NCBI GenBank assembly: GCA_946482595.1
Contig: CAMLSD010000074.1
Coordinates: forward strand, 1-25,311
DNA from: an uncultured Comamonadaceae bacterium
GTDB lineage: Bacteria; Pseudomonadota; Gammaproteobacteria; Burkholderiales; Burkholderiaceae
DNA length: 25,311 nucleotides
Direction: 5' to 3'
A model generated the notes under the pieces. That model saw only the letters and a program-made list of their open reading frames with translations. It made no database searches and had not been told where the DNA came from. A program made the position numbers and the translations under genes. Within the stretch, counting starts at the first letter, position 1, and every line of letters begins with the position of its first letter. Positions 6,963 through 14,438 of this stretch are shown here, piece by piece.

Positions 6963-8333
6963 TTGAAATCGTTGGAGTCTTTGGAGCGCGGGTTTGCCGA
7001 CGCCACACAATGGGCCCACCGTCACCACAAGGCGATCGCCGCCGCTGTCGTGACCGTGCTGCTGGGAACGGGGATCACTGCCTTCGGCGTTGCGCCGCTG
7101 GCACCCGATGCGGCCGATCTGCCCAAGCGTGTGATTGCCGAGTCGGTCACCCCTCTGGCGCTCGACGATCAGATCGAGGCCCTGGATGAGCACTCGATCG
7201 AACTCACCCGCAGTGACCTGACCCGCGCGAGCGACACGGCCGACAGCCTGCTCAGCCGCCTCGGGGTGGTCGATGCCGAAGCCGCGCGCTTCCTGCGCAC
7301 CGACCCGGTGGCACGCAAGCTGCTGGCCGGCCGGCCGGGCAAGATGGTGCAGGCGCAGACCGGCGACCTGGGCGAGCTGCGCCAGCTGGTCGCACGCTAC
7401 CCGGCCGAACAGTCCGAGCGGTTCAGCACTCACTTCACCCGCCTGACGGTCACGCGCGACGCAGCCGGCTGGCAGACCCGCATCGAGCAGGCCCCTTTGC
7501 AGGCCAGCGTACGCCTGAGTGGCGGCATCATCCGCTCGTCGCTGTTTGCCGCGACCGATGAATCTCGCCTGCCCGACAACGTCGCGATCCAGCTCGCCGA
7601 GATCTTCTCGACCGAAATCGACTTCCGCCGCGACCTGCGCCGCGGCGACCACTTCACGGTGGTCTACGAAGGCCTGGAAGCCGACGGCGAGGCCATCACC
7701 TGGAACCAGGCGGCCGGCCGTGTGCTGGCGGCCCAGTTCACCAACAACGGCAAGGCCTACGAGGCCGTGTGGTTCCAGGAGCCTGGCAACAAGGGCGCCT
7801 ATTTCGACTTCAAGGGCCGCAGCATGCGCCGCGCGTTCCTGAGCTCGCCGATGGAATTCTCACGCGTGACCTCCGGGTTCTCGATGCGCTTCCACCCCGT
7901 GCTCAAGACCTGGCGACGGCACCTGGGCGTCGACTACGGTGCCCCCACCGGCACGCCGGTGCGCACGGTCGGTGACGGCATTGTCGAATTCGCCGGCGTG
8001 CAGAACGGCTACGGCAACGTGGTCTACGTCCGCCACAGCGGCGACCGCGAAACCGTCTATGCCCACCTCAGCCGCATCGATGTGCGCAAGGGGCAGCGGG
8101 TCGAGCAAGGTCAGCTGATCGGCGCCGTGGGCGCCACCGGCTGGGCCACCGGGCCGCACCTGCACTTCGAGTTCCGCCAGGGCGGCAACCATGTCGACCC
8201 GCTGCAGGTGGCGCGCGCCTCCGAGGCGATGACGATTTCGCCCGCGGCCATGGTGCGCTTCCAGGCCCATGCGCTGTCGCTCAAGACCCAGCTGGCGGCG
8301 GCAAGCGGCCAGCGGTTTGCCGTGGCGGAGTGA
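6963..8333 (+). CDS. Membrane-anchored M23 family peptidoglycan DD-endopeptidase
   Basis: Likely a MepM/YebA-like murein endopeptidase that cuts peptide cross-links so that new wall can be inserted. With the TTG start at 6963 it has 456 residues. A single hydrophobic segment (about 24-43) anchors it in the inner membrane with the bulk in the periplasm. Residues about 55-300 form the regulatory/OapA- and LysM-like region, and 305-415 the M23 domain. The zinc site is intact: H320-x-x-x-D324 (HLGVD), H399 and H401 (HLHFEF), with H368 (YAHLS) as catalytic partner. The start is uncertain: no in-frame ATG lies near, the frame is open to 6759 into tyrS, and TTGs occur at 6963, 6972 and 6981. Its stop overlaps the anmK start (GTGA), so hydrolysis and recycling of wall fragments are made together. 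Confidence 0.9.
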   Translation: MKSLESLERGFADATQWAHRHHKAIAAAVVTVLLGTGITAFGVAPLAPDAADLPKRVIAESVTPLALDDQIEALDEHSIELTRSDLTRASDTADSLLSRLGVVDAEAARFLRTDPVARKLLAGRPGKMVQAQTGDLGELRQLVARYPAEQSERFSTHFTRLTVTRDAAGWQTRIEQAPLQASVRLSGGIIRSSLFAATDESRLPDNVAIQLAEIFSTEIDFRRDLRRGDHFTVVYEGLEADGEAITWNQAAGRVLAAQFTNNGKAYEAVWFQEPGNKGAYFDFKGRSMRRAFLSSPMEFSRVTSGFSMRFHPVLKTWRRHLGVDYGAPTGTPVRTVGDGIVEFAGVQNGYGNVVYVRHSGDRETVYAHLSRIDVRKGQRVEQGQLIGAVGATGWATGPHLHFEFRQGGNHVDPLQVARASEAMTISPAAMVRFQAHALSLKTQLAAASGQRFAVAE

Positions 8334-9457
8334 GCGGGCTTTTCATCGGCCTGATGTCCGGCACCTCGCTGGACGGGGTGGACGGCGTGCTCGCCGAACT
8401 GCATCCGCAGGCGCAGGGCGATTCGGCCACGGTCAAGGTGCTGGCCCATGCGAGCCAGCCTTTCGATCCTGCCTTGCGCGAGGCCCTGCTGCTGCTCAAC
8501 CGGCCGGGTGACAACGAACTCCACCGTGCGGCGCTGGCCGCCAATCGCCTGGCTGAAACCTATGCCGAGGTCGTGCACCGCCTGCTCACACAGACCGGCA
8601 ACACGGCCACGGCGATACGCGCCATCGGCGCCCACGGCCAGACGGTGCGCCATCAGCCCCAGGCCTACGACGGCCGGGGCTATACCCTGCAGATCAACCA
8701 ACCGGCCCTCCTGGCTGAGCTGACCGGCATCGCCGTCGTGGCCGACTTCCGCAGCCGCGACGTGGCTGCCGGTGGACAAGGGGCACCGCTGGTGCCGGCC
8801 TTCCACCGGATGTTGTGGCACCGACCGGATCGGGACGTGGCCGCGCTCAATCTGGGCGGCATCGCGAACCTCAGCCTGCTGCCGTCCGACGGGCCGGTGC
8901 GTGGATTCGACTGCGGCCCGGCCAACGTGCTGATGGATCACTGGATTCGCCGGCATCACGGCCAGCCCTTCGATGCAGGTGGCCGCTGGGCCGCGTCCGG
9001 GCAGGTGCATCCGGGCCTGCTGGCCGACCTGATGCGGGAGCCCTGGCTGCAGCTGGCGCCCCCGAAGAGCACCGGGCGTGATCTGTTCGACGCCGACTGG
9101 CTCGACGCGCATCTGGGCCGCTGGCCTGGGCTCGCGCCCGCCGATGTTCAGGCGACGCTGTGCGAGTTCACGGCAAGCTGTGTGGTGCTGCACCTGGAAC
9201 GCCATGCCCCGCAGACGGAAGAGCTGGTCGTCTGTGGCGGGGGGGCGCTGAATGCGCACCTGATGACGCGCCTGGCGGCTCGGCGGCCGATGCTGCGGGT
9301 GCGCGACTCTTCAGCATGGGGCCTGCCGCCGCTGCAGGTGGAAGCTGCGGCCTTTGCATGGCTGGCCAGCGCGTGTCTGGCCGGTGAACCGGGCAACCGA
9401 CAGGAAGTCACCGGGGCGCATGGCCCCCGTGTACTGGGTGCTGTGTATCCGGCCTGA
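8330..9457 (+). CDS. anmK: Anhydro-N-acetylmuramic acid kinase
   Basis: Converts 1,6-anhydro-MurNAc from recycled peptidoglycan, with ATP and water, into MurNAc-6-phosphate in the cytoplasm. The 375 residues match the family length. Motifs: GLMSGTSLDGVD (7-18, phosphate-binding), AHGQTVRH (101-108), ADFRSRDVAAGGQGAP (138-153), NLGGIANLS (174-182), DCGPANVLMD with the catalytic-type D194, and VCGGGALN near the C-terminus. It starts at a GTG (8330) that shares four bases with the stop of the M23 endopeptidase gene, so translation is coupled. No murQ or nagZ lies in the window; downstream steps must be encoded elsewhere. The following erpA gene is convergent. Confidence 0.97.
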   Translation: MSGLFIGLMSGTSLDGVDGVLAELHPQAQGDSATVKVLAHASQPFDPALREALLLLNRPGDNELHRAALAANRLAETYAEVVHRLLTQTGNTATAIRAIGAHGQTVRHQPQAYDGRGYTLQINQPALLAELTGIAVVADFRSRDVAAGGQGAPLVPAFHRMLWHRPDRDVAALNLGGIANLSLLPSDGPVRGFDCGPANVLMDHWIRRHHGQPFDAGGRWAASGQVHPGLLADLMREPWLQLAPPKSTGRDLFDADWLDAHLGRWPGLAPADVQATLCEFTASCVVLHLERHAPQTEELVVCGGGALNAHLMTRLAARRPMLRVRDSSAWGLPPLQVEAAAFAWLASACLAGEPGNRQEVTGAHGPRVLGAVYPA

Positions 9458-9489
9458 CGTTCAGGCCGACGCGCAAACCCAGGCCCGGA

Positions 9490-9516
9490 CCCGCGCCAAG
9501 GCCGGCCGGGCGCGGG
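9490..9516. terminator. Hairpin between convergent anmK and erpA
   Basis: CCCGCGCC (9490-9497) and GGCGCGGG (9509-9516) pair around an 11-base loop in the 74-base gap between the stops of anmK and erpA. Only weak T content follows on either strand, so it is a bidirectional candidate rather than a strong intrinsic terminator. Confidence 0.4.
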
Positions 9517-9531
9517 CCTTAAAGCGAAACC

Positions 9532-9897
9532 TCAGACGGAAAAACTCGACCCGCAGCCGCAGGTGGTCGTCGCGTTCGGATTCTTGATCACGAACTGGGC
9601 GCCTTCGAGGTCTTCCTTGTAGTCGATCTCGGCACCGACGAGGTACTGCAGGCTCATGGCGTCGATCAGCAGCGTCACGCCATTCTTCTGCATCTGGGTG
9701 TCGTCTTCGTTGACGATTTCGTCGAACGTGAACCCGTACTGGAAGCCGGAGCAACCACCGCCCTGCACGAACACGCGCAGCTTCAGCTCGGGGTTGCCCT
9801 CTTCGTCGACCAGCTCCTTGACCTTGCCGGCGGCGCTGTCGGTGAAGACGATGGGTGCCGGCATCTCGGTCTGGATCTCTGCGGCAACTGCACTCAT
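9532..9897 (-). CDS. erpA: A-type iron-sulfur cluster carrier/insertion protein ErpA
   Basis: A 121-residue HesB/IscA-family protein that carries Fe-S clusters from the assembly scaffold to target enzymes, including isoprenoid biosynthesis proteins in E. coli. The three cluster-binding cysteines are present: C49 in [11 protein letters not shown] and C113/C115 in the terminal CGCGSSFSV. The N-terminus has about 14 extra residues ([14 protein letters not shown]) before the conserved [15 protein letters not shown] core. CAGGAG lies nine bases before the ATG at 9897, a good ribosome-binding site. It is 31 bases downstream of the bactofilin gene on the same strand and may be the last gene of an argC-to-erpA transcript. 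The ErpA name, rather than IscA, rests on the sequence form and the usual Burkholderiales neighbourhood. Confidence 0.95.
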   Translation of the reverse strand: MSAVAAEIQTEMPAPIVFTDSAAGKVKELVDEEGNPELKLRVFVQGGGCSGFQYGFTFDEIVNEDDTQMQKNGVTLLIDAMSLQYLVGAEIDYKEDLEGAQFVIKNPNATTTCGCGSSFSV

Positions 9898-9928
9898 GAA
9901 TACTCCTGGGAACCCGTGGATGACGGGA

Positions 9929-10330
9929 TTATCCGTTACTGGACGCCAGCTTCAACGCGGCGAGGCCGGGCTTTTCCTCGGCCGTCAGCGGATGGAGCAG
10001 CCCGTCGATCGTGGCACCCTGGTGCATTTCGAGGGCTTGATAGTTCACATCGCCCACGATGCGCGCCTTGGGCTGCAGTTCCAGCAGCTCCAGCGACAGG
10101 ACCGGGCCTTCCACCGTTCCGTTGATGATGACATGGTCAGCCTTGACCTTGCCGGCCACCCGGGCTTTTTCGCTGATCACCACGATGCTCGGGCCCTCGC
10201 CTTGCGAGATCACGTCGCCAACCACCTCCCCATCGATCCTCAGGCCGTCCGTGAAGTGGAGCTGCCCTTCGACACGGGTGCCCTCACCGATGAGGCTGCG
10301 GATGGGCGGCTGCTGCTTCTTGCCAAACAT
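9929..10330 (-). CDS. Bactofilin (polymer-forming cytoskeletal protein)
   Basis: A 133-residue bactofilin-domain (DUF583) protein. Bactofilins self-assemble into nucleotide-free filaments from a right-handed beta-helix and often recruit cell-wall enzymes to the membrane. The start MFGKK and the short basic N-terminal tail are typical. The core repeats hydrophobic and glycine positions: [51 protein letters not shown], then [27 protein letters not shown] lies eight bases before the ATG. Upstream is a membrane coiled-coil protein (DUF6776-like) and downstream erpA. A divergently placed M23 endopeptidase is less than 2 kb away; bactofilin-M23 partnerships are known in other bacteria, but here the two are not in one operon. 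Confidence 0.95.
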   Translation of the reverse strand: MFGKKQQPPIRSLIGEGTRVEGQLHFTDGLRIDGEVVGDVISQGEGPSIVVISEKARVAGKVKADHVIINGTVEGPVLSLELLELQPKARIVGDVNYQALEMHQGATIDGLLHPLTAEEKPGLAALKLASSNG

Positions 10331-10379
10331 GTGTGTCTCCTGAGTGTGGGCAGCTCGGGCCGCGGGCCCGGGCCCGGGT

Positions 10380-11090
10380 TCACAGATCGGTCGTCTGCCG
10401 GGCCTGCACAGCGCCCTGCAGGTTGGTCACCTTGACCTCCACCGCCTCGACAACGGCCGCAGCCGGGAAATCGATCACACCTTCCGTGCGCTGGTAGTGC
10501 TTCAGTTCAAGCGCACGCGCGCCCCCCGGCATGGCATGGGTCCAGGGGCGGCCGTCGAGTCGGCCGCGCAAGGACAGCTCATAGCGTCCGCGGAAGTCCG
10601 GCAGGTTGCGCCCGTTGCGCATCACCAGCATCTGAAACCTGAGCTGTCCGGGCATCACCAGCTCGGCGTGCAGGCCCCGCACGATCAAGGCACCGGACTC
10701 ACCCGCGGGCATCAGTTGCTCGAAAAAGCCCAGGTCCTCGCGCAGCGCCAGGTTCTCGGCTTCGAGCACCTTGATCTGGGCCGCCAGCCGCTCCTGGGCC
10801 ACACGTTCACTGCGCAGCAGGCTGTCGGCGGTGTTCGCGATCGAGCGGGCCTGCTCGCGTTCGCCGCGCAACGCGGCCAGTTCGGCGCGCAGTTCGAGCA
10901 GTTCCTGGCGATTGGCCTGCCCGACCCCGGCCAGCGACTTGCCGAACTCGAAGGCCCACAGTGCCAGGGCCGCAGAAAAGCCCAGCATCAGCGCAAACAC
11001 GGCCCAGCGCAGCGGCCAGGGCAGGTGGCTGCGGACGATCACGCGCGGGGCGCTGATCGAGAGCCGGCGCTTCAGCAGCTTCCAGCGCAC
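10380..11090 (-). CDS. Single-pass membrane coiled-coil protein, DUF6776-like
   Basis: A 236-residue protein starting at GTG (11090). A short basic cytoplasmic N-terminus (RWKLLKRRL) is followed by one membrane segment (about 28-47), a charged Ala/Leu/Glu/Arg coiled coil (about 58-122) and a C-terminal beta-rich domain (about 130-225) with patterns such as LRFQMLVMRNGRNLPDFRGRYEL and VEVKVTNLQG. I recognise the layout as that annotated DUF6776 in Burkholderiales; no biochemical function is known to me. The topology resembles bitopic divisome or envelope proteins. It lies 22 bases after argC and 49 bases before the bactofilin gene on the same strand, so it is a candidate membrane partner for the bactofilin; that is inference from position. 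Confidence 0.85.
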   Translation of the reverse strand: MRWKLLKRRLSISAPRVIVRSHLPWPLRWAVFALMLGFSAALALWAFEFGKSLAGVGQANRQELLELRAELAALRGEREQARSIANTADSLLRSERVAQERLAAQIKVLEAENLALREDLGFFEQLMPAGESGALIVRGLHAELVMPGQLRFQMLVMRNGRNLPDFRGRYELSLRGRLDGRPWTHAMPGGARALELKHYQRTEGVIDFPAAAVVEAVEVKVTNLQGAVQARQTTDL

Positions 11091-11112
11091 GTGCGAGCCT
11101 GCGCCGCGGGTC

Positions 11113-12165
11113 TCAGGGCAGGACCGGCACGAGGGTCAGCCCGGCGGTCTCGTCCAGGCCACACATCAGGTTCATGCACTGCACGGCCTGGCCCGAGGCG
11201 CCTTTGGTGAGGTTGTCCTCGACAACCAGCACCATCGCGAGATCAGGCTGGGGCTTGTGCACCGCAATGCGCACGTAGTTCGACGCGCGCACCGAGCGGG
11301 TTTCGGGCGCCGAACCCGGCGGCATCACGTCGATGAAATGTTCACCGCGGTAGCAGTCCTCGAACAGCTGCTGCAGATCGACCGCCTGACCAGCGGGTGT
11401 CAGGCGCGCATACAGCGTCGAGTGGATGCCGCGGATCGCCGGGATCAGGTGCGGCACGAACAGGCAGTGGACTTCGGAGGAGCCCGGCGAGACGCCCGCG
11501 ATGGTGCGCAACTGCTGATTGATCTCGGGCCCGTGCCGGTGACCCTTCACGCCATAGGCCTTGAAGTTGTCACTGGCCTCGGACATGAGGGTGTGCACCT
11601 CGGCCTTGCGGCCCGCGCCGGACACGCCCGAGGCGCAGTTGGCAATCAGGTGCGACGCATCGACCAGGCCGGGCGTGCGCAGCAGCGGTGCCAGGCCGAG
11701 CTGCACGCTCGTCGGGTAACAGCCGGGGTTGCCGATGATGCGGGCCTTGCGGATCGCCTCGCGGTTCAGTTCGGGAAGGCCATAGACGGCTTCGGCCAGC
11801 AGGTCGGGACACGCATGCGGCATGCCGTACCACTTCTCGAACTCGGCGGTGTCCTTGAGGCGGAAGTCGGCGGCCAGGTCGATGACCTTGACCCCTGCGG
11901 CCAGCAGCTCACGCGCCTGGGCCATCGCCACACCGTGCGGCGTGGCAAAAAAGACGACGTTGCACTGATCGAGCTGTGCCTCGTCCGGGCTCACGAAAGC
12001 CAGCTTCACACGGCCGCGCAGCGACGGATACATGTCGGCCACCGGCATGCCGGCTTCCTTGCGCGAGGTGATGGCGGTGATCTCGACCCCGGGATGCTGG
12101 CTGAGCAGGCGCAGCAGCTCCACCCCGGTGTAGCCCGTGCCGCCGACGATACCGACCTTGATCAT
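11113..12165 (-). CDS. argC: N-acetyl-gamma-glutamyl-phosphate reductase
   Basis: Third step of arginine synthesis: NADPH-dependent reduction of N-acetylglutamyl phosphate to the semialdehyde. The start at 12165 ([14 protein letters not shown]) gives 350 residues; a TTG four codons earlier overlaps the GGAG ribosome-binding site and is rejected. The nucleotide-binding loop is GGTGYTG (8-14) and the catalytic cysteine is C149 in GNPGCYPTS. The length and sequence fit the longer ArgC type (about 345 residues). It lies downstream of rpsI on the same strand but is separated from it by an intrinsic terminator at 12246-12271, so it probably has its own promoter in the 80 bases between. It heads a likely argC, DUF6776-like, bactofilin, erpA transcript. 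No other arg genes are in the window. Confidence 0.97.
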   Translation of the reverse strand: MIKVGIVGGTGYTGVELLRLLSQHPGVEITAITSRKEAGMPVADMYPSLRGRVKLAFVSPDEAQLDQCNVVFFATPHGVAMAQARELLAAGVKVIDLAADFRLKDTAEFEKWYGMPHACPDLLAEAVYGLPELNREAIRKARIIGNPGCYPTSVQLGLAPLLRTPGLVDASHLIANCASGVSGAGRKAEVHTLMSEASDNFKAYGVKGHRHGPEINQQLRTIAGVSPGSSEVHCLFVPHLIPAIRGIHSTLYARLTPAGQAVDLQQLFEDCYRGEHFIDVMPPGSAPETRSVRASNYVRIAVHKPQPDLAMVLVVEDNLTKGASGQAVQCMNLMCGLDETAGLTLVPVLP

Positions 12166-12245
12166 GTGAGACTCCAAACGAAGCGGGCGGGAGCGTCATG
12201 GGCTGCCGCCTCGAGAAACATAGGTGGAAAACGATTGTAGAAGCA

Positions 12246-12271
12246 CAAAGGCCGCCCGAGGGCGGCCTTTG
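12246..12271 (-). terminator. Intrinsic terminator of the rplM-rpsI operon
   Basis: CAAAGGCCGCCC and GGGCGGCCTTTG form a perfect 12-base stem with a 2-base spacer (real loop slightly larger), 30 bases after the rpsI stop at 12302. Read on the minus strand the stem ends in CCTTTG followed by a mixed T-rich stretch. It separates the ribosomal genes from argC. Confidence 0.8.
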
Positions 12272-12301
12272 TATCCAGCGGAACATCCGCCAGGGTCGAA
12301 A

Positions 12302-12694
12302 TCAGCGCTTGCTGAACTGCTTGCGGCGACGTGCACCGTGCAGACCGACCTTCTTCCGTTCGACTTCACGAGCGTCGCGGGTGACGTAGCCTGCCTGGCT
12401 GAGCGCGGACTTCAGGGCCGCGTCGTAGTCGATCAGGGCACGCGTGATGCCGTGACGCACGGCGCCGGCCTGGCCGGACTCGCCACCACCGTGGACGTTG
12501 ACCTTGATGTCGAAGGCCGCGTCATTGGCGGTCAGCACCAGCGGCTGGCGCACGATCATGATGGACGTCTGACGGCCGAAGTACTGCTCGACCGGCTTGC
12601 CGTTCACGACGATCTGGCCGGAGCCCTTCTTGATGAACACACGGGCCACCGAAGACTTGCGGCGGCCGGTGCCATAGTTCCAATTTCCGATCAT
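12302..12694 (-). CDS. rpsI: 30S ribosomal protein S9 (uS9)
   Basis: A 130-residue small-subunit protein whose C-terminal tail reaches the P-site tRNA. The core motifs are present: [13 protein letters not shown] (8-20), [14 protein letters not shown], and the invariant basic C-terminus ending [11 protein letters not shown]. It is 9 bases after rplM; its AAGGAG ribosome-binding site overlaps the rplM TAA stop (TAAGGAG), so the two are probably coupled. The operon rplM-rpsI is near-universal in bacteria, and this copy is intact and of normal length. Confidence 0.98.
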   Translation of the reverse strand: MIGNWNYGTGRRKSSVARVFIKKGSGQIVVNGKPVEQYFGRQTSIMIVRQPLVLTANDAAFDIKVNVHGGGESGQAGAVRHGITRALIDYDAALKSALSQAGYVTRDAREVERKKVGLHGARRRKQFSKR

Positions 12695-12703
12695 CGCCGC
12701 TCC

Positions 12704-13132
12704 TTAGATCTCGAGCACTTTGGGCTGCTGGGCGGTGTGGGGGTGCGAGGCACCGGCGTACACCTTCAGCTTCTTGATCATCGCGTAGCCCAGAGGACCT
12801 TTCGGGAGCATGCCCTTGACGGCCTTCTCCAGAGCGCGGCCGGGATGCTTGGCCTGCATGTCCTTGAACTTGGTGCCGTAGATGCCGCCCGGGAAGCCCG
12901 AATGGCGGTAGTACACCTTTTGTTCGGCCTTGCTGCCGGTGACACGGATCTTGTCGGCGTTGACGATGACGATGAAATCACCGGTATCGACGTGAGGCGT
13001 GTAGATGGCCTTGTGTTTGCCGCGCAAACGGAGAGCAACTTCGCTGGCTACTCGTCCGAGCACCTTGTCGGTGGCGTCAATCACAAACCACTCGTGCGTC
13101 ACTTCGGCCGGCTTGGCGCTGAAGGTCTTCAT
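12704..13132 (-). CDS. rplM: 50S ribosomal protein L13 (uL13)
   Basis: A 142-residue large-subunit assembly protein of normal length. Recognisable blocks: [11 protein letters not shown] at the start, [45 protein letters not shown] and the [21 protein letters not shown] segment typical of L13. It is the first gene of the rplM-rpsI operon. A candidate sigma-70 promoter lies about 270 bases upstream (13403-13432), leaving a long untranslated leader. The ribosome-binding site just before the ATG is weak (GGAATT). Confidence 0.98.
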   Translation of the reverse strand: MKTFSAKPAEVTHEWFVIDATDKVLGRVASEVALRLRGKHKAIYTPHVDTGDFIVIVNADKIRVTGSKAEQKVYYRHSGFPGGIYGTKFKDMQAKHPGRALEKAVKGMLPKGPLGYAMIKKLKVYAGASHPHTAQQPKVLEI

Positions 13133-13402
13133 GAGAATTCCAGTATGGAGGTTTGCTCAACCCAGGGGCGTGCCGGTGATGCACTTCGCGGTCGGCGCTG
13201 CTTCATGGGTGAGCAGCCTCTTAGGCGAAGATTGCCGGCAGTGATGCAGGCTTGCGGTCATCCGGTGCCGCCCCGCGCGCAGGTCTTGTGCTTCAATGGG
13301 TGTGGTGGCCACGTTGCGGCTTTCACCGCTGCGGTCGTCACCCACGACAGGCACATGAGCCCAGGCGCCATTCCCCCGGGGTTGTCACGGGGAAAGCCGG
13401 CG

Positions 13403-13432
13403 AGTATACCCGCCCCGACCCGATCGGCGCAA
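13403..13432 (-). promoter_or_regulatory. Candidate sigma-70 promoter for rplM-rpsI
   Basis: Read on the minus strand: TTGCGC (13432-13427), 18 bases, then TATACT (13408-13403). The -10 matches consensus at five of six positions and the -35 at four of six. Transcription would start near 13397, about 265 bases before the rplM ATG at 13132. Confidence 0.55.
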
Positions 13433-13511
13433 GCGCCCGGACGTACCCCGCAAAATCAGGCTTCATGTGTACAAGTCCCTGATTCGGCACAGGAATTGAG
13501 GGCCCCGACCC

Positions 13512-13552
13512 TGGGCAGGATGCCACGGGTCGGGTATCCTAGGGTTAACCCT
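13512..13552 (+). promoter_or_regulatory. Candidate promoter and overlapping palindromic operator of the GNAT gene
   Basis: TGGGCA (13512-13517), 17 bases, then TATCCT (13535-13540) is a plausible sigma-70 promoter (four of six in each box). Directly after the -10 lies the perfect 12-bp palindrome AGGGTTAACCCT (13541-13552), spanning the expected start site, where a bound dimer would block transcription. The ribosome-binding site AAGGAG follows at 13554. Confidence 0.4.
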
Positions 13553-13565
13553 TAAGGAGCATGTG

Positions 13566-14294
13566 ATGGGCTATCCCGGTGACGCATTGAGCCGCCCCCG
13601 CTTTGGTGTGGGCCGCCACGATCGCCCGGACTCGGGCCAGCCGCCTGCTGCGCCCCTGTTCACCTGGGTGCCGGTGCGCTCGCTCGCGGCGCGGCATCGC
13701 CCGCGCATCCTGGCGCATCTGCTGGCGCTGGATGCGTCGGACCGCTACCTGCGTTTCGGCCACCCGGCCACCGACCTGCAGATCGAAAAATACGTCGCGT
13801 CGCTCGATTTCGAGCGCGACGAGGTGTTCGGCATCTTCAATCGCAGGCTGCAGCTGATCGCCGTGGCCCATCTGGCCTACGGTGCTCCCCAGCAGATCAT
13901 CGGCGAACCGGCCATGGTGGAGTTCGGTGTCTCGGTGTCCCGTTCGGCCCGGGGTCGAGGTTATGGTGCACGGCTGTTCGACCGGGCCGTGATGCATGCC
14001 CGCAACCGCCGCATCGACACGTTGTATGTGCATGCGCTGAGCGAAAACACCGCGATGCTGAAGATCGCACGCAAGGCCGGCGCCGTCGTGGAACGGCACG
14101 GCAGCGAGTCGCAGGCCTGCCTCAAGTTGCCGCCGGACACGCTGGCCACCCATGTGGAGCAGATCATCGAAGGTCAGGCCGCCGAGGTGGACTACCGGCT
14201 AAAGCGGCATGCGCTGCGGCTCGACGCCGTGCTGGACGCCGTGGCCGAGATCAAGACCCAGCTCGGCACGACCCGCAGCACCGCCTCGGAATGA
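13566..14294 (+). CDS. GNAT family N-acetyltransferase
   Basis: A 242-residue protein with a GNAT core at about residues 33-180. The acetyl-CoA pyrophosphate loop (motif A, R-G-x-G-x-G/A type) is clear: VSVSRSARGRGYGARLF, with RGRGYG at 129-134. The strand-to-helix pattern before it (LIAVAHLAYG, MVEFGVSV) and the following HALSENTAMLKIARKAGA with the Asn/Ala segment are typical of the fold. About 30 N-terminal residues are low in structure and about 60 C-terminal residues form a charged helical tail (VDYRLKRHALRLDAVLDAVAE), beyond a minimal GNAT. AAGGAG lies six bases before the ATG at 13566; an ATG at 13561 is followed at once by TGA, and a GTG at 13563 is less well placed. The acetylated substrate is unknown. 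It is divergent from rplM and on the same strand as the two genes that follow. Confidence 0.88.
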   Translation: MGYPGDALSRPRFGVGRHDRPDSGQPPAAPLFTWVPVRSLAARHRPRILAHLLALDASDRYLRFGHPATDLQIEKYVASLDFERDEVFGIFNRRLQLIAVAHLAYGAPQQIIGEPAMVEFGVSVSRSARGRGYGARLFDRAVMHARNRRIDTLYVHALSENTAMLKIARKAGAVVERHGSESQACLKLPPDTLATHVEQIIEGQAAEVDYRLKRHALRLDAVLDAVAEIKTQLGTTRSTASE

Positions 14295-14438
14295 GGCCCC
14301 CCCGGGCCTGACATCGCCCCCGGACCCCCGATATGGGCGATGGGCGGCCATCGTGGCCGTCAGTAACATCGCGCCGCAGAGCGTCCGGCATGCCCACTCA
14401 CAAGGGGCGGCGGTGATCCGGGCGGATGTGGTGAGGCC

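Larger units (their letters stand above)
13133..13565. other. 433-base divergent intergenic region (rplM leader and two promoters)
   Basis: This is the only gap longer than 300 bases. It holds the candidate rplM promoter (minus strand, 13403-13432) and, between it and rplM, about 265 bases with no convincing gene. On the other side it holds the candidate GNAT promoter and a 12-bp palindrome (13512-13552). A 65-codon minus-strand frame with a GTG start (13157-13354) has no ribosome-binding site and I do not annotate it. I recognise no known RNA family in the leader. Confidence 0.6.

Noticed and set aside
4619..7189. 856-codon open frame on the plus strand across the CDF, tyrS and peptidase start region
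   Set aside because: It is antisense to two certain genes (CDF, tyrS), has a Gln/His/Arg-rich composition and contains no recognisable domain.
13157..13354. 65-codon minus-strand frame in the rplM leader (possible leader peptide)
   Set aside because: GTG start without a ribosome-binding site and no recognisable composition pattern such as a run of regulatory codons; kept only as part of the leader region.
13338..13526. 62-codon minus-strand frame over the rplM promoter
   Set aside because: It crosses the candidate promoter and has no ribosome-binding site or similarity I recognise.
14294..14309. AGGCCC/GGGCCT hairpin after the GNAT gene as a terminator
   Set aside because: A short 6-base stem that begins in the stop codon and has no T-run; too weak to annotate.
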